DNA from: Echinometra lucunter
Lineage: Eukaryota > Echinodermata > Echinoidea > Camarodonta > Echinometridae
NCBI GenBank assembly: GCA_029962745.1
Contig: CM057156.1
Location: forward strand, 24,792,736-24,856,735
DNA length: 64,000 bases
Reading direction: 5' to 3'
Shown: piece by piece, positions 51,756-61,834 of the stretch
Position numbering within the stretch: the stretch's first letter is position 1
Layout: each line of letters opens with the position of its first letter
Notes under the pieces: model-generated
What the model was told of the DNA's origin: nothing
The model's input: only the letters and a program-made list of their open reading frames with translations
The model's database searches: none
Program-made: the position numbers and the translations under genes

Positions 51756-52386
51756 ACAGTCTCAGAAGAGACAGAGACCGAGCCCGAGACATAGACATTT
51801 GTGTCCAGAACAGCCGAGACCAAGACCGAGACCGATATATTAGCGTCCGAGACCGAGACGAGACACGAGACACGCAATCAGTGTCTCGAGACATGTCTCA
51901 AGACACCCAACACTGTAAATGCTTGAGTATAATGCGGGGGGGGGGGGGGCTTACAGATGTGGGACTTTTGTCATTTTTGTTACATAGTCGTTGGGTTCCC
52001 GGCTGTCAGTTCTGAATTTTGTTTACTTCTATTTTTTTCTGCGTATGTATTTCGGTATGTATTCTTTGATTGTTAAATAAAACATTAGAAATCTACACAC
52101 TGTATTTCAAGGTATCCAACTCTGAATCTCGACGCTCTTTCGAATTCTTTTTACAATCAGAATGAAAAACAATGTAATTTTATTCTACAGATTGAAGTAA
52201 AGCAGTGAGATTAACTCGCCAAAATTGAGTTCTCTTTCAGTGTCTCGCCGATGTCTCGGCCTCCGAGACACGAGACATTTCCCTTCGAGACCAAGACCGA
52301 GACCAAAACATTAGCGTCCGAGACCAAGACGAGACACGAGACACACAATCACTGTCTTGAGACATGTCTCAAGACACCCAACACTG
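51756..52386. mobile_element. GAGAC-rich element with 8-bp target duplication
   Basis: Flanked by direct repeats CCGTTTAG at 51748-51755 and 52387-52394. It holds two 100-bp direct repeats (51816-51915 and 52287-52386) built from GAGACCAAGACCGAGACC-type units, each ending in ACATGTCTCAAGACACCCAA and CACTG. The terminal CAGT/ACTG and 8-bp duplication fit the hAT superfamily, with one extra base at the left end. No transposase. Confidence 0.7.
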
Positions 52387-52797
52387 CCGTTTAGTGTCCA
52401 TTTCATGTCAAGGAAGGATCTAAAGAGAAACTGGTTCAAGGCGTGATGGTGAGAGTGAGGTAGATATACCCCGCTTTCAGACGTACCAGCTTATCGTATA
52501 ATACGACGTGACGCAACGCCCTGTTATCCGATAATCGTATAGGAGCATTCAGACGTACCTTGCGCTCAGTCGAACTTTTGTGGGAAGCTCATGAATATAT
52601 ACGAGTCCCTCGCGCAGTATGAACTTCACGAGGGCTTTGCGCTTCGTGTTTGTGTTGCGCGCGTTGTGCTGGACTCATAATAGAGTAGAGGTCCGGGGGG
52701 GGGGGGGGAGGGGGTCACTTCCATTGAAGAGTGGACAGCATCCGCGAGAAAAAAAAAACGCGGGAAAAGGGTATTTTTTCAGGGGTGGGCGCGGAAC

Positions 52798-53014
52798 GGT
52801 AAGCACTATATAGGTACGTACCAATCCTGCAGACGCAAGCTGAAACCCTAATCCTAATCCTAACCCTAATCCTAACCCTAACCCTAACCCTAACCCTAAC
52901 CCTAACCCTAACCCTAATCCTAACCCTAATCCTAATCCTAATCCTAATCCTATGAATATTTAAGAATACTTATGAGCTTGCGTCTGCAGGATTGGTACCT
53001 ATTTAGTGCTTACC
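52798..53014. mobile_element. Nested 217-bp element filled with telomere-like repeats
   Basis: Perfect 9-bp target duplication GCGCGGAAC at 52789-52797 and 53015-53023. Inverted ends of about 40 bp start GGTAAGCACT and continue through CCAATCCTGCAGACGCAAGC; the left copy has a 4-base insertion. The interior (52844-52953) is (CCCTAA)n, perfect in the middle and degrading to CCTAAT variants at both sides. Confidence 0.85.
52844..52953. repeat. Interstitial telomere-like (CCCTAA)n array
   Basis: About 110 bp. The central units are exact CCCTAA, the metazoan telomere repeat, and the outer units are CCTAAT or mixed. It lies wholly inside the inverted-repeat element at 52798-53014, so it is transposon cargo rather than a chromosome end. 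Confidence 0.9.
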
Positions 53015-53731
53015 GCGCGGAACGCGTGGAACGCGAATAGAGTGTCGAAAACGCCCAAAAATTGGAGAAAAAAAAGCCCCCTAAATCACGATAATCTAAA
53101 ACGCGAAAAGGGTATGTAGTTTGCACCGACTGCGAGACCGACTGTAACAAGACCCGTGAACGGAAAATCCTATAACGCCTGTGTAAAACATAATCAGACA
53201 GTGAATTATCTCGAGATAAAAACGGCTCCAAACTTTCAATGGACCCCACTCTCAAGATATGAAAATGGGAATATCCTCGTTTAGGGTGTGCAAATCTGGG
53301 ACATCTGCACAAAATCCGTGTTTAGGGTGTCCTAGCGGCCTGCCCTTGAATCCTTGTTTAGGGTGCTTTTTTAGGACGATTCTCGCGGATGCTGTCCACT
53401 CTTCAATGGAAGTGACCCCCCCCCCCCCCCCCCCCGGGGGGAGTAGAGGTTGGGCCCTAAGCGCGCGTTGCAAATAAGTCCCGCCCTATGGTCCCGCCTA
53501 CTTATACGACGTACGGATATGAGAGCATTCAGACGTGAATTTACATCGTATGGATATAGGATAATCGTACGAAACGATGCCCAAACCATCGTTTCGATAT
53601 ACATCGTATATTGAAACGACGTATCAATATAAGAGCATTCAGACGCTAAAAAAGGTCGTGTATCCATACCATCCATACGTCGTATATCGATACGAGAACT
53701 CTCTCGTCTGAAAGCGGGGTGAGGTAGATGT

Positions 53732-54080
53732 GGTGTGCATGTAATCATTACAATTTGTTGTCTTGTTTAGATCATACACTACATGAACATGAAAGAGCTT
53801 CGTTGCAAAAGCCGATAAAGGCCATATTTTACATTTTTAAAGTCGTACCACCGTTGTTTAGGCCTAATATGATAATCATGAAACAAAATGATGCTTGCCA
53901 TTTGATACTTTACTCGTTTTTTGTTTTTTGGTTTTTTTTTCTTGCTTGCTATCTGTTGCATGCTTATGTTTTCCGACAACAATGTGACCAATATTTGACA
54001 TATGAAGGGGAGCCTGGGGCCTTCGAAGTTCTGCAAATAAATGGCACTTTATAAATGCTGTTCATCATCATCTAATATTG
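53732..54080. other. Spacer between transposons
   Basis: About 350 bp, A/T-rich. No gene or repeat recognised. Confidence 0.5.
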
Positions 54081-54088
54081 CTTTGCAG

Positions 54089-54563
54089 CATTGGCGTAAA
54101 TCCTGGGGGAGGGAATGGGGGGATATATCCCCCACACTTTTTTGAGAGGGGGGATGGCGTGTACAGATATCCTCCCCCCCCCCCCCCACTTTTTAAGGAA
54201 GAAATGATATTTGAATTAATCTTTAAATATAATTTTTATTAATCTGTCATAAACAACCATCATATTTTCAAATTTTCATTTGAAAATGCTATTGAAAACC
54301 AGAAAAGGGGTTATTTTTGGCTCACTCGCTTCGCTCGCTCATCATATTTTAAAATTTCTATTTAAAAATGCGATTGAAAACCAGAAAAGTGGTAATTTTT
54401 GGCTCGCTCGCTCGCAAGATAAAAATTAAAATGTGTGTAAGGGGGGTCTGTGCAGGTGGGTGAGGGCGTGTGTTTATACTTACGTGTGAGTTCAACAGAA
54501 AAAAATCGGCACTCCCCCCCCCCCCCCCCCCCCCCCACTCCTCAAAGTGGATTTACGCCAGTG
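54089..54563. mobile_element. hAT-type MITE copy B, 8-bp target duplication
   Basis: Perfect 8-bp direct repeats CTTTGCAG at 54081-54088 and 54564-54571. Ends are CATTGGCGTAAATCC and the reverse complement of CACTGGCGTAAATCC. It matches copy A at 43073-43472 along most of its length, with an additional duplicated internal block (the GAAAATGC.ATTGAAAACCAG segment occurs twice, near 54283 and 54365). Confidence 0.9.
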
Positions 54564-54571
54564 CTTTGCAG

Positions 54572-54980
54572 CCTGCATGCTCATGAAATCTTGAGACTGG
54601 AAATCCTACAAGGCCTAGCATTCGGGCAAAGCAAGACGGTCACCCCGCCTCCCTCGAATCTTGCTCGACTTGTTCATGAAAAACTGCACATTTAGATGTG
54701 AGCCCTCCATTGACTGAACCTGGACAGTTCATATCCGATGTTTTATTTCATGAATTGAGGTACCCAAAAACTAGGTATATTCCAATATTCATGCACTGTT
54801 TATCCTTTGCTGGTTGTTATCAAGGCTAGAGAGATGTTTCTGAATATCATTCATCGCCAGGTGATGTCTTCGCATCACACATTTCTGAGGTAAATATACG
54901 TTAATGTCTGTATCAGTCCCATGCATAGATAATTTTGTTTGTAAATCCTAAAGCGTAGGTAGACTCTAAATTAAATTAGA
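54572..54980. other. Intergenic spacer upstream of MRPL34
   Basis: About 400 bp, with no gene or clear repeat recognised. Confidence 0.5.
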
Positions 54981-55216
54981 TTAGAAAAACTTACACAAAT
55001 GCCAGGTTATTATCAGATAAACTTGCACTTATGTAGGTATATACAGTGGAAATTGCTGGCAATAGGAAAGTACTGTTCTCTGTCCAATTTCTTAGAAATT
55101 AGAAAAACTTACACAAATGCCAGGTTATTATCAGATAAACTTGCACTTATGTAGGTATATACAGTGGAAATTGCTGGCAATAGGAAAGTACTGTTCTCTG
55201 TCCAATTTCTTGGAAA
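54981..55216. repeat. Near-identical 118-bp tandem duplication
   Basis: Copies at 54981-55098 and 55099-55216. By eye they are identical apart from the last few bases (CTTAGAAAT against CTTGGAAAA). Confidence 0.9.
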
Positions 55217-55220
55217 AAGA

Positions 55221-55612
55221 AGCAAGAGTAAGACTCTTGGGCAAACCAGGAGAATAGGGGACCGGAACGCGCGCGCATGCCATTCGTACTGTGCAGAGAT
55301 CGGCAGAGACAGCCGAAAGTCCATAATCAAGTTCAAAATGACTTTAAAATATGTTTTAATCAGGTAATTATGTTCTAATATATTACATTGCCCTCTCGGC
55401 TTTCAAATGTGTGATTATGTGGTGAAAATCATTTTGATTTTTGCCAGAAATGTTCTCAAACTCACAAATGTTTCATCCATGAATCTTGCGTAGATCGTCC
55501 CCCTCGCCGCCGACTCCGCCGCTGCCACCGGCTGCATTCGTTTGCACACAAATGAATGTGTGCGTGCGTCCCGGTCCCCTATTCTCTGGGTTTGCCGACT
55601 CTTGCTCTTGCT
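55221..55612. repeat. Inverted repeat arms flanking a GC-rich, CpG-rich segment
   Basis: The left arm (55221-55275) and right arm (55560-55612) share, in opposite orientation, GCAAACC and AGAATAGGGGACCGG followed by CGCGC or CGCAC. The segment between them includes a candidate first coding exon of MRPL34. This may be a duplicated promoter or a transposon. Confidence 0.65.
55338..55363 (+). CDS. MRPL34: Candidate coding exon 1 of MRPL34
   Basis: ATG followed by an open frame encoding MTLKYVLI plus two bases, then donor CAG|GTAATT. Joined to the acceptor at 56738 the frame is maintained through [16 protein letters not shown] into the recognised protein, giving 125 residues. The extension is basic and free of acidic residues, as in a mitochondrial presequence. 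It rests on splice sites and frame only; the Met at 56787 alone would give a 100-residue protein. Confidence 0.4.
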
Positions 55613-55619
55613 CTTGCCA

Positions 55620-55866
55620 TGCTTGACAAGAGCAGTGATTAGAAAAATATCTTAAAAATTCACTTGATCAACATCATCAAGATAATTTAGATCCGCTTGG
55701 AGGAATGAAATGGAAATAGGATATTTTATCATCCTAAGTTTAAAATGCAAGTATTTTCCAAGAATTTGTTGATTACTTTTATGATTTATATCTTCAACTA
55801 TAGAGGGCGGCATATCACATAAATTTGCTCAACTCGCCATACTAATGTTCCCCTGTGTGGATTAGA
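55620..55866. repeat. Dispersed repeat copy 1 (MRPL34 locus)
   Basis: Starts near GAGCAGTGATTAGAAAAA, runs through GGAATGAAATGGAAATAGGA and TATTTTCCAAG, and ends with AACTATAGAGG, ATACTAATGTTCCCCTGTGT. Related copies lie at 56195-56470 and 58200-58446. Confidence 0.75.
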
Positions 55867-56194
55867 AAGGGTAAATTTTGTAGTGTGATACTGTTATTAT
55901 TAATGATTTTTACGAAGGCATACACCTTCACAAATTTCAAGGGCATCCGTTGAACTAAATGTTAGGTCACACTTTTTACAACATGAAAGGTTATGATTAA
56001 TGATTCTAATACTAGGGTGTTTCACAGAAATGTTCTATTTCAAGCTCAGTGTTTTTTCTGGAAATTTTTGTCACATATTTGATAAGAATATTATGTATAA
56101 GATGACACATGGTTGAATTTCATCTTTTCTGACTTTCTTATCAAAAGATAAGTCCCTCAAAACCAAGGTAGCTGGCCATGTAGGTTGGGAAATT

Positions 56195-56470
56195 GCTGAC
56201 TAAAGGAAAGAGCAGTAATCAAAAAAAAAAAAAAAAAAAAGAAGTAATAATGGTCTTGAGATCAAGAAAATTTATGGTGTAGATCCAAGTGAAGGAATGA
56301 AATGGGAAGGAAGTGGGATATTTTATCATTCTTGGGTGTAAAACGCAAATATTTACCAAGGATCGGTTGATTGATCGGTCGGTTGTTTTCTATCCTCAAC
56401 TATAGAGGTTGGCAGCCACATACTGGTAAATTTGCACAGCTCATCATACCAATGTTCCTCTGTGTTTTGG
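56195..56470. repeat. Dispersed repeat copy 2 (MRPL34 locus)
   Basis: Same block order as copy 1: GAGCAGTAATC, GGAATGAAATGGGAAGG, AACGCAAATATTTACCAAGG, CAACTATAGAGG, ACCAATGTTCCTCTGTGT. It lies in the inferred MRPL34 intron. Confidence 0.75.
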
Positions 56471-56737
56471 TAGAGATCCACATAATATTTGTAACTGTAA
56501 AACTTGTAGAATTTTGTTTGTTTTTATTTTTTTCATTTTTTTTTTTTGCAAGGGGTACCATTCGTGATTTCCTTGGTAATTTGTCAAATTACATGTATTG
56601 CAGATTTATACTTTATAAAAAAATGCCAGTTTTTCTAAGTCAGTGTTTTTAATGTAAGTTAACCCAATGCAATTTTTCTCTCTCTTCTCTCCCCCCCCCC
56701 CCTCTCTCTCTCTCTCTCTCTTATCTCCAATACTTAG

Positions 56738-57089
56738 ATTTCTGAGTAACAGTTCACCGACACCTGCTGGGACAGCTTGCTTGAAGATGCCGTTTCAGTC
56801 TTCTCTATCTCTAGCAAATCACTTTCGCTCACTACACACTACTACAAGATCACATGCCTTCCTATGGTCGGCTTCTCATCAGAATGTTGCATCATCATGT
56901 CTTGGACAATCTGCAAATGTCATTGCATTGCAGCAGCCAAGCAGAGGAAAAGCTAGAGGGAATGAGTACCAGCCAAGTAACAGGAAGAGGAAAACGAAGC
57001 ACGGCTTCCACAAGAGGATGAAAACGCAAGGTGGAATTGGAACTATCTGGAGGAGATTGCTGAAGGGACGTCGACTCTTGACCCATTAA
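56738..57089 (+). CDS. MRPL34: Mitochondrial ribosomal protein bL34m (MRPL34), main exon
   Basis: A structural protein of the mitochondrial large ribosomal subunit, binding rRNA. The exon starts after the CT-rich tract and TACTTAG acceptor and ends at TAA 57087-57089. From the ATG at 56787 the protein has 100 residues. Residues 1-50 are Ser/Thr/His-rich with basic residues and no acidic ones, as in a mitochondrial targeting presequence. Residues 57-100 are the bL34 domain: [19 protein letters not shown], then a basic HKRMKT stretch and LLKGRR ending in LLTH, matching the family's RGNEYQPSN...KHG...RR.LKGR pattern. Vertebrate members are about 92 residues. An additional upstream coding exon is possible at 55338-55363. 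Confidence 0.95.
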
Positions 57090-57147
57090 AAGAGCTCAAA
57101 CATTCTAGATGTTTCAGTGGACACAGATGTGGAATGCTGGATTATAG

Positions 57148-57478
57148 TAGGGCTTAACCGATATTCGCATCGCAAATCGGTGACTGCCGATTCTTGACCG
57201 CATCGTCTAAACATCGGAAAGGGTAAATATTTTGATGGTGAGCCGATGCGGAACTGATGCAAGCAACAGATGTTTGGCGGTTACAATCACACTTAGACCC
57301 TATGTTGTTTTGCATTGCGGGCGTAGCAGATGGGATTAAATTTTTGTTATTGTATTACTCATCTCTACTGTAGCCGCGCTCTGCGCTGCATTGGTATCGG
57401 AATCAGAATCGGGCCGATGCGGATGTAAAAACATCGGGGATCGGATCGGCAGCAAAATTCCATATCGGTTAAGCCCTA
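57148..57478. mobile_element. hAT-like MITE just downstream of MRPL34
   Basis: Perfect 8-bp direct repeats GATTATAG at 57140-57147 and 57479-57486. Terminal inverted repeats TAGGGCTTAACCGATAT on the left and its near-complement on the right. The interior carries several CATCGG and CCGATGC motifs. It begins 58 bases after the MRPL34 stop, so it may form part of the 3' UTR. Confidence 0.88.
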
Positions 57479-57564
57479 GATTATAGAATATAGACCTTAT
57501 TGAAATATGTCCAGACTTTGTACACAGCAAGTTTGAAGACGCGCGAATACAGGGTTATATCAGA

Positions 57565-58124
57565 TACTGTATAAGCTGGGGTTTTTTTTGCAAATTTCGC
57601 GAATTACTCACGGATTGCGAATTTAGCAACACGCAAAAATATCTGCAGGTTTGCTTTAGCTCTTGTCATCAGCACATAGTTGCCATCGTGCCAGAGTGCA
57701 GCAGTCCTCCGTGTGTAGCATCACATCACAACACACAGAGAGATTGTCACTCACTGCAAGTTATTTCTGTAGTCACCTCTAAAATCCCCTATACATGTAC
57801 ATATAAAAGAAGCCAAATTCTGCTACCAAAAGTGCAGAATCGGTGCCATTTTCCCAAAGCACGCAGGGCTTTAGTGCCAGGATGGTAAGAAGGAGGTCTG
57901 CCAAAACGTGATATAAATCAAGAAATTTTTGTTTTTTGATGGCTTTTTGTGATAGTATCGGCAAACAAAATTAAACAAATCCTCTGGATCTGCTGATATA
58001 GCTCTTACTGCAAGTCCCGTCTTGCTACTGCACTTGTACTCGTGAAATCAATGACTCGGAAAAATGTCTCTCAGCATGCAATTTGCGAAAATTTCTGTAC
58101 GCGAAAATATTGGCTTATGCAGTA
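57565..58124. mobile_element. Inverted-repeat element of about 560 bp
   Basis: The left end TACTGTATAAGC and the right end read inward TACTGCATAAGCC match, followed on both sides by T-rich sequence and TTTCGCG motifs. TA is the probable target. No transposase seen. Confidence 0.6.
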
Positions 58125-58199
58125 ACTTTTCACCCATGGAGGTCTGTACAGGAGAAATTGCTGACAATATGTTCCATTTATAACTGATTTGTGAGTTTC

Positions 58200-58446
58200 A
58201 GAGGAGGAAAAGCAGTGATTAAAAAATCAAATAAAAAATCTTGAGAATTTCACCTGATTGGATGATTGAGATCCAATTAAAGGAATGGGATGGAAATAAA
58301 ATATGTTATCATCCTAGGGTGTAAAAAGCAAATATTTTCCAAGAACTAGTCGATTATTGTAGTGATTTTCATCCTTAACTATAGAGGTCGGCAGCCAAAT
58401 ATATTTGCACAGCTCACCTTACTAATGCTCCCCTGTGTGGTTTGAA
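58200..58446. repeat. Dispersed repeat copy 3 (MRPL34 locus)
   Basis: Same blocks as copies 1 and 2: AAGCAGTGATTAAAAAA, GGAATGGGATGGAAATAAAA, GCAAATATTTTCCAAGAAC, AACTATAGAGG, CTAATGCTCCCCTGTGTGG. Confidence 0.75.
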
Positions 58447-59400
58447 GATAGGTTCATGCATATGAAGATTCATTCCTGAAGAAAAGTTAATTACCACTGT
58501 TCAGTTGCCCTCTTTGTTGCATCTTCTGGTTCTATACATATGTTTCCTTCATCTCTGATGTCCTTGTATCAGGTTGCCTAGCATCAATTGGCACAAATAT
58601 TGCTAGTATTAGTAGTTGCCTGAAATCATAGACAAGTTTAGGCCATGATCTTTAAAGACATGTAATCTAAACTTAACTTTGAATTAACAACTTTTTTTTT
58701 GGTGATTCCGCTTTGATTGGTTTTAGTTAAATGCTTTTCAATTTTCATTCGTTTATCACGTGTCTCTGATATTGTTTAAAATCACATTCATGCAATTTTT
58801 CTTTAAATTGGCCCACAGTTCTAAAGGATGGTTGTATAAGAAGAAGATGAAAGCAAGCCTCACTGCCTCAGTTTAAATGATTGTAGGCATTTCATCGTGC
58901 TAGGCATCATTATTTAATTGGATCTGTCACTCTCATGCCAGTATCACAATAGAATGCTAATATTGCTTTTTACCGAGTCAAATTTGGGACATTTGGAACT
59001 GGAGAGTTGACCATTTAGTTCTGAAGGGAGAAGTGCTGTGTCTCTAGTTTCTGGCATTTTTTACTTGGTTTGAAAATTTAATGCAAACTGCTGTCATATC
59101 AGTGAATAAGGAAACTATATGAACTGTAAAAATTGAATGTTTTGAATGTGTGTCATAGTCTTTTGTTGGTCATCAGCAGTTTGATTCTTTTAGAGAAGAG
59201 ATGAATTTGAAGGAGTGACGAGTGGAAGGGTGGAGAAAAGTGAAATTCACAAATAATCTATATGAACTTCCTGGTTGCAGTATCAAGCCTAAAAGTAATC
59301 ATAATAATCTAAACAAGAAAATTTTCTCTCTTTTTTTGCTCTTGTCTATTCTCCCTAAGCTATGAACACAATCCACAATCTAAAAAATATGAAGTTGAGA
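58447..59400. other. Intergenic region between convergent genes
   Basis: About 950 bp, A/T-rich, between the plus-strand MRPL34 locus and the 3' end of the minus-strand gene. No gene or repeat recognised. Confidence 0.5.
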
Positions 59401-59423
59401 CACTCAGTCTGCATGAATATTCA

Positions 59424-59429
59424 TTTATT
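59424..59429 (-). promoter_or_regulatory. Possible poly(A) signal of the minus-strand gene
   Basis: AATAAA on the minus strand, about 3.6 kb after the stop codon of the exon at 63039-63161. Other hexamers closer to the stop are possible, so this assignment is tentative. Confidence 0.35.
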
Positions 59430-61657
59430 ACAAAAAGGAATGACCAATAGGCATCACATTCAATGCACTACATGTGAGTGCCAGCAAGAAGCCAGCAATG
59501 TATGTGTCACAGAACTTTTATAGCCCAGACAATATCAGAGAATAGAAAGTAAAGGCCGAGTATACTTGGGGGAAAGCATAAGTATGTTTCATATAAATTA
59601 TTACAAAAGTAATTTCTACCTAAGGAAATAGATGACGGATCATAAATCAATTCAGACAAATTGAATATCTGTAGTGGCAACAATTTGCGTACATGTATAT
59701 GACAATTCTTTCTACACTTATAACTTTTCTAGAATGAGAGTAACTATGCAAAAATGTGCCTTCAAAGAAACCACTACATTTTATACAAATCAGGACTCTT
59801 GATGGAAAAGATTTCTTCAAGAGGAATTTTGCTCTAACTCCCAGCATTTGAAAATGAGAGATCCGCTGCACAGTTTCCGTACTGATGGCCTGGTGGTATA
59901 CAATGTACATGTACTGACTGCCAACATAGGAGTACAACATGTAAATGCTGATGATTCAAATCCCTTCTCGTTCAGATATTTTTAAAAAAATGTTTCTGTA
60001 TATAAGCAGACCAGTCAGCAAGTCCGTAGCACTGGGATTTAGAGCAAAATTCCCATTATAAATAAAAATTCATACTTGCTCTTAGATAGGGAACAAAATA
60101 TATACCTTAGTGTCAGCAAAACAAATTACATGGGAAGTGAAAAGGAAATATTTTCACATCTATGATATTCAAAATCCTGTTTTTGAGCAGGTCATAAGAG
60201 TTGTGCTATTATTCTTTGCTGAATGATATCACCAAGAAACGTTTTGAGTGACATAATTACCAGTATGTTGCTAAATATAGTACGTGTACTAGCATGAAAT
60301 GTGCATTAACAAGAATAGTTGCCCTTCTACTGAAAATTAGTATGCATTTGCATACATGTACCGTAGTAATACCATATATAGATCTGTCTAAAGTACAGAA
60401 TATCTGAGTAAGCTTCCTACATTTGTCTTTTAATTGAATGCAAACTTAGATTCTCAATTCTAATATCTTCTTTGAATTTCTAGAGAAATAGAAAGATATA
60501 CAAATAATAATATATCATCAATCACATGGTACTTATCAAATCATAAATGACAGAGTATAACTCCTCTTTATTTGTCATGGACAAAAATGAAAACAAGAGT
60601 ACTTTTTAGATTTCAGACAAACAACAACATGCATCTTAGGGTACTACGTACTGTTAAATGAAAAATCATGATGCAAAATATTGATCTATTTGACTATTTA
60701 CAACATATACATGTATATCGCAGTGATAATCTATATAAATGTAGTTTCAAACTACAAATTATTGATACAATATTTTCTCTTACATATAAATTTATATAGG
60801 GTTTTAGCAAAAAAGTTGAAAATCATCCCCAATGATGATTCACTGATAGATACATGTAAAATGTGCCAAAGTGGTAATAAAGCAAACCAATAATGTAAGA
60901 AAATTACATTTGCAATCTTTAGCATACATTTACATATCAAGTCCAATTACAAAAATAATAAACACACACACACTCCCAATGAGAAAGCAAAGTATCCAGA
61001 TTCTATTCATATTAAGGGCACTTCATGTTGATGTGATTAGAAATTCTTCCAACGAGAGATTTGCAGCAAGCAAACAAAAAATGGATATGTAACAGAACAA
61101 GTATAATTCATTTTAAGTGATTCCCAAAATGACAACAGGTAATTGTTCTAAAAAAAAAATTAAAGAAAAAAACCACACATGTAACATTCCATTCAACGGA
61201 ATATAGTTATGTCTACACATTTTCAATGGATAAATTCAACCATAAAGTTTACCATTATTAGTCTTGCATGTAAGTGTCTCACTACTTTATGTTCATACTC
61301 ATAGAAAGAAATGATCTAACATTCTATAACACAGTAGACAAATAAATACTCCTAAAACCTAAACAGACCTGTTTTTTCAACCTTTCTCTCATCCATATGG
61401 TATTCTACAAAGAAAATATCATACCAGAACCTTTTCATAATTCCAGCTTCTCATTGCACAAAACCTACATATATCAGCACTTTACATACATTAACAGGAA
61501 AAAGAAAGTGTTTTCTCTACAATCTACTTGTTCATTTTCTGAAATTATTGGTATTTGATCATAAATGTAAGTCGGAACCATGGAAAGACCAACCACAAAT
61601 ACCGATAGATGTTGAACCTTTGAAATACATGCTGGAAAGTCCATCGAAAAGTCAATA

Positions 61658-61834
61658 CAGTGGAAACTCGGTATAACAAGGTCCTCGGGACCATCAAAAT
61701 TACCTTGTTATGGCAGGAATCTTGTTATATCAGGGTTAAAAAACAAAAAGAATATAAAGAACTGGGACCAGAATATTACCTTGTTATATCAGGAATATTG
61801 TTATATCAGATCTCTTTATACAGAGTTTACACTG
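61658..61834. mobile_element. 177-bp pogo/Tigger-like MITE, TA target
   Basis: Left end CAGTGGAAACTCGGTATAAC and right end read inward CAGTGTAAACTCTGTATAAA, both flanked by TA. Interior units TTGTTATATCAGG and CCTTGTTATG repeat. The termini resemble pogo/Tigger-type elements; no transposase is present. Confidence 0.75.

Larger units (their letters stand above)
52468..53720. mobile_element. 1.25-kb inverted-repeat element with 9-11-bp target duplication
   Basis: Terminal inverted repeats ACCCCGCTTTCAGACG (16 bp, exact). Flanks GAGGTAGATAT (52457-52467) and GAGGTAGATGT (53721-53731) form an 11-bp duplication with one mismatch, in the Mutator-like size range. An exact 35-bp internal inverted repeat lies at 52715-52749 and 53381-53415. 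The interior repeats CGTATCGATACG-like motifs. No transposase frame is recognised. It carries the nested element at 52798-53014. Confidence 0.75.

Noticed and set aside
52844..52953. Chromosome end or telomere
   Set aside because: The CCCTAA array is only about 110 bp, lies within an element with target duplications, and genes continue on both sides.
53010..53748. Several 70-125-codon frames on both strands
   Set aside because: They lie within the 1.25-kb inverted-repeat element, have no recognised transposase motif and are interrupted by homopolymer runs.
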